64,000 nucleotides of DNA from JBFAPK01 sp040676675. Its GTDB lineage: Bacteria; Actinomycetota; Actinomycetes; Mycobacteriales; Micromonosporaceae. The position numbers and the translations under genes are program-made. Shown piece after piece: positions 49,234 through 58,195 of this stretch. Location: the NCBI RefSeq assembly GCF_040676675.1, contig NZ_JBFAPK010000030.1, positions 48,000 to 111,999 of the forward strand, read 5' to 3'. The notes beneath the pieces are model-generated. The model was not told the origin of the DNA. It searched no databases and was given only the letters and a program-made list of their open reading frames with translations. Numbering within the stretch: position 1 is the first letter of the stretch; the number at the start of each line of letters is the position of its first letter.

Positions 49234-50385
49234 CTATGCGGCCGGGGCGGTCAGCCGGGCCGCGAGCGCCGCCCGCAGCCGGTCGACGCCGGCGCCGGTG
49301 CGCGCCGAGACGGCCACCGCCTCCGGGTACGCGCGCCGAAGGTCGCGCACGGACTCCTCCGGCGCGATGTCGATCTTGTTGAGCACCAGCAGCTCCGGCA
49401 CGTCTCCGGCGCCGATCTCGCGCAGCACGCTCCGTACCGTGCTGATCTGGTTGCGGGCGTCCGGAGCCGAGGCGTCGACCACGTGCAGCGCCAGCTCGGC
49501 GCGGGTCACCTCCTCCAGCGTCGACCGGAAGGCGTCGACGAGCTGGTGCGGTAGGTACCGGACGAATCCGACGGTGTCGGTGACGGTCGCGACGGTGTCG
49601 CCGAGCCGGATCCGGCGTACGGTCGGGTCGAGGGTGGCGAAGAGCACGTCCCGCACCTGGGCGTCGGCCCCGGTCAGCCGGTTGAGCAGGGAGGACTTCC
49701 CCGCGTTGGTGTAGCCGGTGATGGCGACCGACGGGACCTCGTTGCGGGTCCGGCGGCGCCGGGTGCGTTCCCGCCGCCGGGCCACCTCGGCCACCCGGTC
49801 GCGCAGCCGGGCGGCGCGCTGCCGCAGCCGCCGTCGCTGCGTCTCCAGGCGCATCTCACCCGGACCCCGCACCCCCATCCCGGCGCCGCCGGCGGTACGG
49901 CCACCACCAACCCGGGACAGCTCCCGGCCGGAGCCCGCCACCCGGGGCAGCTGGTACGCGACCTGGGCCAGCTCCACCTGGAGCCGCCCCTCGCTGGTAC
50001 GGGCGTGCTCGGCGAAGATGTCCAGGATCAGCGCGGTGCGGTCGACGGTCCGTACGCCGATTCGCTCCTCCAGGTTGCGCACCTGGCCCGGGCTCAGCTC
50101 ACCGTCGGCGATCACCAGGTCCGCGCCGGCCTGTTCCGCGGTCGTGGCCAGCTCGTCCACCTTGCCCGACCCCACGTAGGTCGCGGGGTCGGGGCGGGGT
50201 CGGGTCTGCACGACCACGTCCACCACGGCGAGGCCGTCGGTGTCGGCGAGCCGGCGCAGCTCCGTCAGCGAGAGTTCGCTACCCGGCCCGCTGCCGTCCG
50301 CGCCGTCCCCCTCGCGGACCGCGAGCAGGACCGCCCTCGGCCGCTCGACCTGCTCGTCCGTGCCGAGCAACCACGCTCCCGCCAT
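49234..50385 (-). CDS. hflX: GTPase HflX
   Basis: The 383-residue ribosome-associated GTPase has the N-terminal HflX domain (RPDPATYVGSGKVDEL, DGELSPGQVRNLEERIGVRTVDRTALILDIFA, and GGRTAGGAGMGVRGPGE). A long basic helix is rich in RRR. The GTP-binding motifs are P-loop GYTNAGKSS (~225), DTVGF (G3) and NKID (G4). It splits stalled or stressed ribosomes. ATG 50385 has GGAGGGGG upstream. The C-terminal domain is short. It stands alone on the minus strand. Confidence 0.95.
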   Translation of the reverse strand: MAGAWLLGTDEQVERPRAVLLAVREGDGADGSGPGSELSLTELRRLADTDGLAVVDVVVQTRPRPDPATYVGSGKVDELATTAEQAGADLVIADGELSPGQVRNLEERIGVRTVDRTALILDIFAEHARTSEGRLQVELAQVAYQLPRVAGSGRELSRVGGGRTAGGAGMGVRGPGEMRLETQRRRLRQRAARLRDRVAEVARRRERTRRRRTRNEVPSVAITGYTNAGKSSLLNRLTGADAQVRDVLFATLDPTVRRIRLGDTVATVTDTVGFVRYLPHQLVDAFRSTLEEVTRAELALHVVDASAPDARNQISTVRSVLREIGAGDVPELLVLNKIDIAPEESVRDLRRAYPEAVAVSARTGAGVDRLRAALAARLTAPAA

Positions 50386-50512
50386 GGACCCCCTCCAACC
50401 TCCCGGCGGGCCTACCCGGTTTCCCGGGCCGTCATGCTCCCGGTTCCGGGTGTGAACCGGGGCATTCCGGGTAGGCGGCGCCGGAGAGTGGTACCGGCAG
50501 AGTGGAGTGATC

Positions 50513-50959
50513 ATGAATCTGTCCCACATCCCGCTCCGGACCGCCGTCGGCGCGTACTTCCTCAACTCCGGTCTCTCGAAGTGGAACCTGGAGGGCGAGG
50601 CGGCCGAGGGCATGTACGGCATGGCGGTCGGGGCGATTCCCGCCCTCAAGCGGTTCGCACCCGGCGCCTTCGCGCGGCTGCTCGCCGGCAGTGAGATCGC
50701 CATCGGCGTCGGCCTGCTGCTACCGGTGGTGCCGTCCGCGCTGATGGGGACCGGACTGATCGGCTTCGGCGGGGGGCTGCTGCGGCTCTACTGGGCCACC
50801 CCGGGGATGCACCAGCCGGGCGACCTCCGCCCGACGCAGCAGGGCGCCGCGCTCGCCAAGGACGTCTGGCTGGTGGGCGCCGGCCTCACGCTCGTCCTCG
50901 ACGACATGTTCAACCGCGGTCGCCGCGCCGGCAGGAAGATCGGCCGGAAGGTGCGCTGA
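50513..50959 (+). CDS. Small multi-helix membrane protein (DoxX-like)
   Basis: The 148-residue protein has three or four hydrophobic helices (LRTAVGAYFLNSGLSKWNL, AIGVGLLLPVVPSALMG, LVGAGLTLVLDD) and a basic tail (RRAGRKIGRKVR). The overall pattern recalls DoxX-family proteins, though the match is weak. ATG 50513 is preferred because GTGGAG lies 6-7 nt upstream; a GTG at 50507 is in frame. It is divergent from hflX. The function is unknown. Confidence 0.7.
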   Translation: MNLSHIPLRTAVGAYFLNSGLSKWNLEGEAAEGMYGMAVGAIPALKRFAPGAFARLLAGSEIAIGVGLLLPVVPSALMGTGLIGFGGGLLRLYWATPGMHQPGDLRPTQQGAALAKDVWLVGAGLTLVLDDMFNRGRRAGRKIGRKVR

Positions 50960-51138
50960 CCGGCAGCCCGGTCGCCCCGGCGACCGTCTTTATTACCTCA
51001 CCACGCTGCCCGACGCCGGCCTGGTGCCCGCCGAGCGGGTCGGCCGGCGGCTGCGCCACCGACGTGCCGGCCTCGGCGACCAACTCGGGGGCCTCGACGT
51101 GCCCCGGTCGTCCGGGCGTAGCGGCCTCGCCGGCTCGT

Positions 51139-51253
51139 CGCGCGCCGTCCGCCGCCCGTAGCGCGCAGCCGGCCACCCCTGGCGCGCCGTCCGCCGCCCG
51201 TAGCGCGCCCAGCGCGCAGCCGGCCACCCGTAACGCGTAGCGCGCAGCCGGCC
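51139..51253. repeat. ~45-bp imperfect direct repeats in a 515-nt gap
   Basis: GCGCGCCGTCCGCCGCCCGT and the following GCGCAGCCGGCCACCC occur twice in full (from ~51139 and ~51182), with a partial third copy to ~51253. The DNA is not coding-like. The rest of 50960-51474 is unremarkable apart from the AT-rich inverted repeat listed next. Confidence 0.65.
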
Positions 51254-51299
51254 CATCCGGACGACGATGGCACGGCATCCACGACTTTACAAGCGTTGA

Positions 51300-51338
51300 T
51301 GTTAAGACTTTTGCCTGTAACAATTAGGTGTCTTAACA
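51300..51338 (+). promoter_or_regulatory. Perfect inverted repeat in AT-rich DNA before the alginate-lyase gene
   Basis: TGTTAAGAC (51300-51308) and GTCTTAACA (51330-51338) are exact complements separated by 21 nt. This is a striking AT-rich island in GC-rich DNA, 137 nt before the start at 51475. It could be a repressor or activator site controlling this carbohydrate-active enzyme. Confidence 0.5.
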
Positions 51339-51474
51339 GTTAGGTCCACCGTTCCCGGCGCGCCTGCCGCCGGAGCGCCCGTGCGGTGTCAGACCGGGAC
51401 TGGTTCGGCCGCCCGCGGCCGTGCCGACGGCGGACCGCCTCGCGTCTGCCGCGTGGGCGGCGGGAAGGACCACC

Positions 51475-53097
51475 ATGACCCAACATTCGCTCGGGACGGG
51501 GCTCCGCCGGCCCGGTGGGCGGAAGGTCGCGCTGGTCGCCGCGACCACGCTCACCGTCACGGCCAGCCTCTTCGTCGGGATCGGTGGCGCGGCCGCGGAC
51601 ACGGTGGGCGCCATCACCGGGTACGGGGGCAAGTGCGTCGACATCGCGGCGGCGAGCAGCGCCAACGGCACCCAGGTGCAGCTCTACGGCTGCAACGGCA
51701 GTACGGCCCAGCAGTGGACCGTCGGCGACGACGGCACCATCCGAGGGCTCGGCAAGTGCCTCGACGTAGCCGCCGCCGGCACGGCCAACGGCACCAAGGT
51801 GCAGATCTACGACTGCAACGGCACCGCCGCCCAGCGCTGGACGTACGCCGGTGGCGCGTTGACCAACGTCAACTCGGGCAAGTGCCTCGACGCGACCGGC
51901 CCCAGCTCCGCCGACGGTACGCCGTTGCAGATCTGGACCTGCACCGGCGCCGCCAACCAGACCTGGACGCTGCCGACCGGAGGCGGCACCCCGCCCACCA
52001 CCCCGCCGCCGTCGGGTGGCTTCGTGCACCCCGGCGTGCTGGTCAGCCGCTCGCAGCTCGACTTCGTGAAGGGGCGGGTGCAGGCCGGGGCGCAGCCCTG
52101 GACGGCGGCCTACAACCAGATGATGGCCAGCCGGTACGCCTCGCTGTCGCGGACCCCGGCGCCGCGCGCGGTGGTGGAGTGCGGCTCGTACTCGAACCCC
52201 AACTACGGCTGCACCGACGAGCGCGAGGACGCCATCGCCGCGTACACCGACGCGCTCGCCTGGTACATCACCGGCAACGCCAGCTACGCCCAGAAGGCGA
52301 TCCAGATCATGGACGCCTGGTCGGCGACGATCACCTCGCACACCAACAGCAACGCGCCGTTGCAGACCGGCTGGGCGGGTTCGGTCTGGCCCCGGGCCGC
52401 CGAGATCATCAAGTACACGTACAGCAGCTGGCCCAACGCCAACCGCTTCGCCACCATGCTGCGCAACGTCTACCTGCCGATGGTCCGCAACGGCTCCAAC
52501 AGCAACGGCAACTGGGAGCTGAGCATGATGGAGGCCGCCATCGGCATCTCCGTCTTCCTCGACGACCGCACCAGCTACAACGCCGCGGTGACCCGCTTCC
52601 TCAACCGCACCAAGGCCTACGTCTACCTCAGCAGCGACGGCTCCCTGCCGTACACCGTGCCGGGCAGCGGTCGGGACACCGCCGCCGAGATCATCGAGTA
52701 CTGGCAGGGCCAGTCCACCTTCGTGACCGGGCTGACCCAGGAGACCTGCCGCGACTTCGTGCACACCGGGTACGGCATCTCGGCCATCTCGCACGTCGCC
52801 GAGACCTCCCGCATCCAGGGCCAGGACCTGTACCCGCAGGTCGGTGAGCGGCTGCGCCAGGCGCTCGGCTTCCAGGCCAAGTACCAGCTCGGTGAGGCCG
52901 CGCCCTCCTGGCTCTGCGGCGGCAGCCTCAACCTCGGCCTCGGCCCGGTCACCGAGGTCGGCTACAACGCCCTGGCCAACCGCCTCGGCAACACCATGAC
53001 CAACACCCGGACGCTCACCCTGCAACAACGTCCGGCCGGTACGAACAACCTCTTCGTCGCCTGGGAGACCCTGACCCACGGCGACAACCCGAACTGA
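51475..53097 (+). CDS. Secreted ricin-B lectin/alginate lyase-family protein
   Basis: The 540-residue secreted enzyme has a signal peptide ending near GGAAADT. A ricin-type beta-trefoil (CBM13-like, ~43-165) follows, with three repeats ending in QQW, QRW and QTW and KCLD/KCVD blocks. A Pro-rich linker (TPPTTPPPSGG) leads to an alginate lyase-type (alpha/alpha) domain from ~185 to the end (NWELSMMEAAIGISVFLDD, WQGQSTFVTGL). Family members degrade alginate or related uronates. ATG 51475 has GGAAGG upstream. The gene stands alone behind an inverted repeat. Confidence 0.92.
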   Translation: MTQHSLGTGLRRPGGRKVALVAATTLTVTASLFVGIGGAAADTVGAITGYGGKCVDIAAASSANGTQVQLYGCNGSTAQQWTVGDDGTIRGLGKCLDVAAAGTANGTKVQIYDCNGTAAQRWTYAGGALTNVNSGKCLDATGPSSADGTPLQIWTCTGAANQTWTLPTGGGTPPTTPPPSGGFVHPGVLVSRSQLDFVKGRVQAGAQPWTAAYNQMMASRYASLSRTPAPRAVVECGSYSNPNYGCTDEREDAIAAYTDALAWYITGNASYAQKAIQIMDAWSATITSHTNSNAPLQTGWAGSVWPRAAEIIKYTYSSWPNANRFATMLRNVYLPMVRNGSNSNGNWELSMMEAAIGISVFLDDRTSYNAAVTRFLNRTKAYVYLSSDGSLPYTVPGSGRDTAAEIIEYWQGQSTFVTGLTQETCRDFVHTGYGISAISHVAETSRIQGQDLYPQVGERLRQALGFQAKYQLGEAAPSWLCGGSLNLGLGPVTEVGYNALANRLGNTMTNTRTLTLQQRPAGTNNLFVAWETLTHGDNPN

Positions 53098-53247
53098 CGC
53101 ACCCGCCCGGTGGCCACCCGACACGCGCCGCGAAGGCGTGACCGGGTGGCCACCGTCCGCCACGCCCGCATCTCGGCGTACCCCCGCTAGCTCCTGTTCG
53201 TGCTGCTCGTGGCCCGGTGGCGCCGGCTCGGTGCCGGGCCGGCCGGT

Positions 53248-53265
53248 CTTACGTAAGCTTCGAAG
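53248..53265. promoter_or_regulatory. Two adjacent palindromes before the NAD kinase gene
   Basis: CTTACGTAAG (53248-53257) and CTTCGAAG with its flank (53258-53265) are perfect palindromes placed back to back, ~85 nt before the NAD kinase start. They may be a regulator site; no further support. Confidence 0.35.
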
Positions 53266-53349
53266 ATCGGCGGCGCGCGCCGATCCGCCGGGTCGGGCCG
53301 ACCGGTCCGGCGCCCGGCGGGCCGGTGACGGACGGGAGACGATGGGGGC

Positions 53350-54360
53350 ATGACGCGGCAGCGGTTGGGCCTGGTGGTGCACGAGGGTCGGGCGGCGGCG
53401 GTCGAGGCGGCCGGCATCGTCCGCCGCTGGGCCGTCGAGCACTCGGTCGAGGTCAGCGACATCGACGTCTGGTCGCCGGACGCGAAGGACTGGAAGCACT
53501 GTCACCGCCGCACGGCCGTCGACGAGATGGCCGCCGCCGGTCACCCGGCGCTGATCGTCACGGTCGGCGGCGACGGTACGTTCCTGCGCGGCGCGCGGGT
53601 GGCGGCCGAGGACAACGTACCCGTGCTCGGGATCAACGTCGGGCGGGTCGGCTTCCTCACCGAGGTGGAGCCGCACGAGATCGGCTCCGCGCTGACGGCG
53701 TTCTTCGCCGGCCAGGTGCAGCTCGACGAGCGGTTGATGCTGACCCTGCGCGCGTCCCGGCCGCTGGAGATCCCCGAGGGCATGCAGGCGCTGCTGCGCT
53801 ACGGGCGCGGCCCGCTGCTACCGCCGCCACCGCTGCGCCCGGGGTCCGAGCCCGTCGACGGGAGCGGCGTCGCGCTGGACGTCACCGCCCTCAACGACGT
53901 CGTCTTCGAGAAGCTGGCCCGGGACCGGCAGGCCAGTCTCGGCGTCTACCTGGACGAGACGCTCTTCGCCTCGTACTCGGCGGACGCGCTGGTGGTCGCC
54001 AGCCCGACCGGCTCGACCGCCTACAACTTCGCGGCCGGCGGGCCGATCCTGTCGCCCCGGCTGCGCGCCCTGGTCTTCACGCCGGTCGCGCCCCACATGG
54101 TCTTCAACCGCAGCCTGGTGATGGCCGCCGACGAGGCGGTCTCGATCCGGGTGCTCGAACACTCCGGCCAGGTGGCGGTCAGCGTCGACGGGCAGCTGCG
54201 GGGCGTACTGAACCCGGGCGACTGGGTCACCGTGCTCCCCGCGGAACGTCCGGCGAACCTGGTCCGGCTGCGCTCCTCGCACTTCTACTCCCGGCTGCGG
54301 GAGCGGTTCTCGCTGACCGACGCGCCGGCCGCGATCGCCGACAGCCTGCCCACCGGCTGA
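53350..54360 (+). CDS. nadK: NAD kinase
   Basis: The 336-residue enzyme phosphorylates NAD to NADP, and is essential in bacteria. The signature GGDGT is at 73-77 (VTVGGDGTFLRGAR). Other motifs are GINVGRVGFLTEV and ASPTGSTAYNFAAGGPI. The C-terminal beta-rich domain is present in full (GQVAVSVDGQLRG). The family usually has ~300 residues; an extra stretch of Pro/Gly (~150-175: GRGPLLPPPPLRPGSEP) interrupts the middle. ATG 53350 has a weak ribosome site. The protein is cytoplasmic. Confidence 0.95.
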   Translation: MTRQRLGLVVHEGRAAAVEAAGIVRRWAVEHSVEVSDIDVWSPDAKDWKHCHRRTAVDEMAAAGHPALIVTVGGDGTFLRGARVAAEDNVPVLGINVGRVGFLTEVEPHEIGSALTAFFAGQVQLDERLMLTLRASRPLEIPEGMQALLRYGRGPLLPPPPLRPGSEPVDGSGVALDVTALNDVVFEKLARDRQASLGVYLDETLFASYSADALVVASPTGSTAYNFAAGGPILSPRLRALVFTPVAPHMVFNRSLVMAADEAVSIRVLEHSGQVAVSVDGQLRGVLNPGDWVTVLPAERPANLVRLRSSHFYSRLRERFSLTDAPAAIADSLPTG

Positions 54361-54440
54361 CCGCCCGCCGGGCCGGCCGGCGCGCCCGTCACCGGCCGAT
54401 GCGCCGCACCGCCGGCCGTCACGGCCCGGCGGCGCCGACG

Positions 54441-54500
54441 GCCGCGCGGAGACCGTACCCGCCGTCAGCGCCCGCGCGGAGACCGTACCCGCCGTCAGCG
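54441..54500. repeat. 30-bp direct repeat at the copA 3' end
   Basis: CCCGCGCGGAGACCGTACCC and the ten nucleotides after it occur twice in tandem (54441-54470 and 54471-54500). The second copy includes the stop codon of copA. It arose by duplication and may influence 3' end stability. Confidence 0.75.
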
Positions 54501-56777
54501 CCGGCGGGCGGGCGCGGCCGTGCGGAAGCCGCGCAGCCGCAGCGAGTTGCTGACCACGAAGACCGACGAGAACGCCATCGCGGCCCCCGCGATCATGGGG
54601 TTGAGCAGCCCGGCGGCGGCCAGCGGCAGGGCGGCCACGTTGTAGGCGAAGGCCCAGAACAGGTTTCCCTTGATCGTCCGCAGGGTCGCCCGGGAGAGCC
54701 GGATCGCGTCGACCGCGACGGTCAGGTCGCCACGGACCAGGGTGAGGTCCGAGGCCTCGATCGCCACGTCCGTACCGGTGCCCATGGCGAGGCCGAGATC
54801 GGCCTGGGCGAGCGCGGCGGCGTCGTTCACCCCATCGCCGATCATGGCCACCACCCGGCCCTCCGCCTGCAACCGCTGGACCGCGTCGACCTTGTCGGCC
54901 GGCAGCACCTCGGCGATCACCTCGTCGATCCCGACCTCGGCGGCGACCGCCCGGGCGACGGTGGCGTTGTCCCCCGTCAGCAGGACCGGGGTGAGTCCCA
55001 GGCCGCGCAGTCCGGTGATCGCGTCCCGGCTCGTCGGCTTCACCGTGTCGGCCACCACCAGCGCGCCGCGGGCCCGACCGTCCCAGCCGGCCGTCACGAC
55101 GGTACGGCCGGCGGCGGCGGCCTCCTCGACGGCGCGGGTCAGCTCGGCCGGCACCTCGACGCCGTGCTCCGCGAGCAGCCGCGCGCGACCGACGACGACG
55201 CGGTGACCGTCGACCGTACCGGTCACGCCGAGGCCCTCGGCGTTGGCGAAGCCGGTCACCGGGGGCAGCGTTCCGACCCGCTCGACCGCGCCGGCGGCGA
55301 CGGCCCGGGCGATCGGGTGCTCGGAGGCGGCCTCGACCGCCCCGGCGAGCCGGAGCAGTTCCTCGGGGTCCGCGCCGTCCGCGGGGATCACCTCGACGAG
55401 GGACATCCGGCCGGTGGTGACCGTGCCGGTCTTGTCCAGCAGCACGGTGTCCACCCGGCGGGTGGATTCCAGCACCTCCGGACCCTTGATCAGGATGCCG
55501 AGCTGGGCGCCCCGGCCGGTGCCGACCAGCAGCGCCGTCGGGGTGGCCAGGCCCAGGGCGCAGGGGCAGGCGATGATCAGTACGGCCACGCCCGCAGTGA
55601 AGGCGGCCGTGGCGCCGCCGCCGTTGCCGAGCCAGAAGCCGCAGGTGGCGACCGCGAGCGCGATGACGATCGGTACGAAGACCGCGGAGATCCGGTCGGC
55701 GAGCCGCTGTACCTGCGCCTTGCCGGTCTGCGCCTGCTCGACCAGGCGCGCCATCTGCGCCAACTGGGTGTCCGCGCCGATCCGGGTGGCCCGGACCACC
55801 AGCCGGCCGCCCGCGTTGACGGTCGCGCCGACCACCTGGTCGCCCGGTCCCACCTCGATCGGCACCGACTCGCCCGTGAGCATCGAGACGTCCACGGCCG
55901 AGGAGCCGTCCTCGACGATCCCGTCGGTGGCGATCTTCTCGCCGGGCCGTACCAGGAACCGGTCGTCCACGGCGAGCTGGTCGACCGGTACGCGCACCTC
56001 GGCCCCGGCGCGCAGCACGGTGACCTCCTTGGCGCCCAGCTCCAGCAGGGCGCGCAGCGCCGCGCCCGCCCGCCGCTTGGCCCGCGCCTCGAAGTAGCGG
56101 CCGGCCAGCAGGAAGAGGGTCACCCCGGCGGCGGCCTCCAGGTAGATGTCCCCCGAGCCGTCGCCCCGGGCGATGGCGAAGCTGAACGGGTGGGTCATGC
56201 CGGGGGTACCGGCGGTGCCGAGAAAGAGCGCCCAGAGCGACCAGCCGAACGCCGCGAGTGTGCCGAGCGAGACCAGCGTGTCCATCGTCGCCGCCGCGTG
56301 CCGCAGGTTGATCCAGGCGGCCCGGTGGAACGGCCACCCGCCGTAGGCCACGACCGGGGCGGCCAGGGTCAGCGAGAGCCACTGCCAGTACGTGAACTGC
56401 AGCGCGGGGACCATCGCCAGGGCGATCACCGGGACCGTCAGTACGAGCGAGACCAGCAGCCGGTCACGCAGCCCGCGCAGCTCGTCGGCGGGCTCGCCCG
56501 GACCGCCCGGCTCCTCGCCCGCCGTGGGCCGGGGCGGTGGCGGTACGGCCGCCGTGTAGCCGGTCCGCTCGACCGTCGCGATCAGGTCGGCCGGCGTCAG
56601 CGGCTCGGTGTACGTGACCGTGGCCTTCTCCGTGGCGTAGTTGACCGTCGCGGTCACGCCGTCCATCCGGTTCAGCTTCTTCTCGATGCGGGCCGCGCAG
56701 GAGGCGCAGGTCATCCCGCCGATGGCCAGCTCGATCTGGTGGGGGGCGGTCGGCAGCGGGCCGGTGACGGATGCCAT
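54495..56777 (-). CDS. copA: Copper-translocating P-type ATPase (CopA)
   Basis: The 760-residue ATP-driven copper exporter begins with a heavy-metal domain (GMTCASC, Cys24 and Cys27). Eight membrane helices follow, with the copper-binding CPC (LIIACPCALGLATP) in helix 6. The actuator motif TGES, the phosphorylation site DKTGT, HP in SEHPIARAV and the hinge GDGVNDAAAL are all present. The C-terminus is AARARRR-type and short. ATG 56777 has AAGGAG 5 nt upstream. It is the last gene of the copper operon, behind CsoR-like boxes. Confidence 0.95.
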   Translation of the reverse strand: MASVTGPLPTAPHQIELAIGGMTCASCAARIEKKLNRMDGVTATVNYATEKATVTYTEPLTPADLIATVERTGYTAAVPPPPRPTAGEEPGGPGEPADELRGLRDRLLVSLVLTVPVIALAMVPALQFTYWQWLSLTLAAPVVAYGGWPFHRAAWINLRHAAATMDTLVSLGTLAAFGWSLWALFLGTAGTPGMTHPFSFAIARGDGSGDIYLEAAAGVTLFLLAGRYFEARAKRRAGAALRALLELGAKEVTVLRAGAEVRVPVDQLAVDDRFLVRPGEKIATDGIVEDGSSAVDVSMLTGESVPIEVGPGDQVVGATVNAGGRLVVRATRIGADTQLAQMARLVEQAQTGKAQVQRLADRISAVFVPIVIALAVATCGFWLGNGGGATAAFTAGVAVLIIACPCALGLATPTALLVGTGRGAQLGILIKGPEVLESTRRVDTVLLDKTGTVTTGRMSLVEVIPADGADPEELLRLAGAVEAASEHPIARAVAAGAVERVGTLPPVTGFANAEGLGVTGTVDGHRVVVGRARLLAEHGVEVPAELTRAVEEAAAAGRTVVTAGWDGRARGALVVADTVKPTSRDAITGLRGLGLTPVLLTGDNATVARAVAAEVGIDEVIAEVLPADKVDAVQRLQAEGRVVAMIGDGVNDAAALAQADLGLAMGTGTDVAIEASDLTLVRGDLTVAVDAIRLSRATLRTIKGNLFWAFAYNVAALPLAAAGLLNPMIAGAAMAFSSVFVVSNSLRLRGFRTAAPARRR

Positions 56778-56787
56778 CACTGCTCCT

Positions 56788-57702
56788 TCAGCTCTGTGCG
56801 GTGACGGTGAACTCGGCGGTGCGCACGGCGTCGCCGTGCCGGAAGTCGAGGTACAGCCGGTAGGTGCCGGTCGACGGCACCTCGACGGCGAAGGTGACCC
56901 GAGGACCGGGCGCGGTACGCCCGTCGCCGGGCGCCCCGTCCGGGTGTACGTGCAGGTACGCCAGGTCCCCGTCGCGCAGCGCCACCAGGTGGCCGTACGC
57001 GCCGAGGTAGGGCTGCAGGTCGGTGACGGGTACGCCGTCGCGGGCGACGGTGAGGGTGAGCCGGCTCGTCCGGCCCGCCGACAGGGTGCCGTCGAGGGTG
57101 ACGGTGTAGCCGTCGACGGTGCTGACCGGCGCCGGGGCGGGCAGCGGGCGCGGGGTGAAGGCGCCGGGGACCGGGACGTCCACCCCGAGGGTCAGCGGTT
57201 CGGCCCCCGTGGGCTTGAAGTCGGCGAAGGCCCGCCAGGTGCCGGGCTCGCCGAACGGCGACGCGATCCGCCAGGTCCCGTCGGGGCCCAGCTCCGGATG
57301 CAGGTGGCGGAAGCCGGAGAGGTCCCGGCGTACCGCGATGAGATGCATCCGCTGCTCGTGTTCGACGTCGTACCCGGTCACCGCGCGGCCGTCCGGGCCG
57401 AGGACGCGGAACGCGAACTCCCCGGCGGCGGCAGGTACGGGGGTCAGGGTGTAGCCGCGCTCGGCCACGAGCAGGCCGCCCGGCATCCGCGCGGTCGCCT
57501 GCTCGTGCCCGCCGTCACCGTGCCCGCCGTCGGCCTGTCCAGCGTCGGCCTCTCCAACGTCACCGTGCCCGCCGTCGGCGTGCTCGGCGGCCGGGGCGGC
57601 GGTACGGGTGACGGGGCCGACCAGGTCGCCGGCCCCGTACGCCGCACCGAACACCGCCGCGAGCCCGAGCAGGAAGGCGCTCAGCTTCGTCGCCGTGTTC
57701 AT
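56788..57702 (-). CDS. Extracytoplasmic protein of copper operon
   Basis: The 304-residue protein has a signal or anchor helix (~5-25). A His/Asp/Glu/Gly-rich stretch (~40-68: EHADGGHGDVGEADAGQAD...) probably binds metal. Two beta-rich domains follow (VTGYDVEHEQRMHLIAVRRDL, FRHLHPELG, then LDGTLSAGRTSRLTLTV, YLHVHPDG). Paired HLHP and HVHP motifs suggest additional metal ligands. It lies between the copper chaperone and the exporter. No enzyme motif is seen, so a periplasmic copper-buffering role is inferred. Confidence 0.8.
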   Translation of the reverse strand: MNTATKLSAFLLGLAAVFGAAYGAGDLVGPVTRTAAPAAEHADGGHGDVGEADAGQADGGHGDGGHEQATARMPGGLLVAERGYTLTPVPAAAGEFAFRVLGPDGRAVTGYDVEHEQRMHLIAVRRDLSGFRHLHPELGPDGTWRIASPFGEPGTWRAFADFKPTGAEPLTLGVDVPVPGAFTPRPLPAPAPVSTVDGYTVTLDGTLSAGRTSRLTLTVARDGVPVTDLQPYLGAYGHLVALRDGDLAYLHVHPDGAPGDGRTAPGPRVTFAVEVPSTGTYRLYLDFRHGDAVRTAEFTVTAQS

Positions 57703-57734
57703 GGTCGGCACCTCGTCTCGCCGCCGGGTCGCGC

Positions 57735-57944
57735 TCAGGCGGAGACGAGTTCGTAGCCGGCCTCGTCGACGGCCGCCCGGACCGCGTCGAAGTCCAGCGG
57801 CTCCGCGCTGGTGACGGCGACCTCACCGGTGGCGAGGTCGACCGAGACGTTCTCGACGCCGGGCAGGGCGCCGACCTCGCTGCTGACCGAGTTCACGCAG
57901 TGCCCGCAGGTCATGCCCTTGACCAGGTAGTTCGTGGTAACCAT
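57735..57944 (-). CDS. copZ: Copper chaperone (HMA domain, CopZ-like)
   Basis: The 69-residue ferredoxin-like HMA protein has the copper-binding GMTCGHC (two Cys) near residue 10-16 and the LPGV, VDLATGEV and AVDEAGYEL pattern of CopZ. It delivers Cu(I) to CopA. It is the first gene of the operon, 32 nt before the extracytoplasmic protein gene. ATG 57944 follows GGAGA. CsoR-like boxes lie ~65-120 nt upstream. Confidence 0.95.
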   Translation of the reverse strand: MVTTNYLVKGMTCGHCVNSVSSEVGALPGVENVSVDLATGEVAVTSAEPLDFDAVRAAVDEAGYELVSA

Positions 57945-58008
57945 GGTGACTGTCTCCTTCTGCCGGGGGACGTCGAGCGCCGATGGGCGCGGGATCCGGC
58001 TCTATACC

Positions 58009-58064
58009 GTTACCCAGTGGGGGTATCCCGACGCACCTGAACCTAACATACCCCCCGGGGGTTT
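58009..58064 (-). promoter_or_regulatory. Two CsoR-like copper boxes and -10 of the cop operon
   Basis: GTTACCCAGTGGGGGTAT (58009-58026) and ATACCCCCCGGGGGTTT (58048-58064) fit the ATACCCC-GGGGTAT type bound by the copper-sensing repressor CsoR. On the minus strand TATAGA (58001-58006) is a likely -10, so the first box covers the -35 region. The second, outer box could also act on the divergent peptidase gene. Confidence 0.7.
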
Positions 58065-58195
58065 GCACGAGGGCCGCCACGGGACCTCCCACGCCCGATC
58101 GTGACGTGACGGCCTCGACCGGAGCGGAGACAATGCGAGACACCCTCGCCGTCCCACCGGCCGGACCACGGCCGCCTATCCCCGGAGCTGCGACG

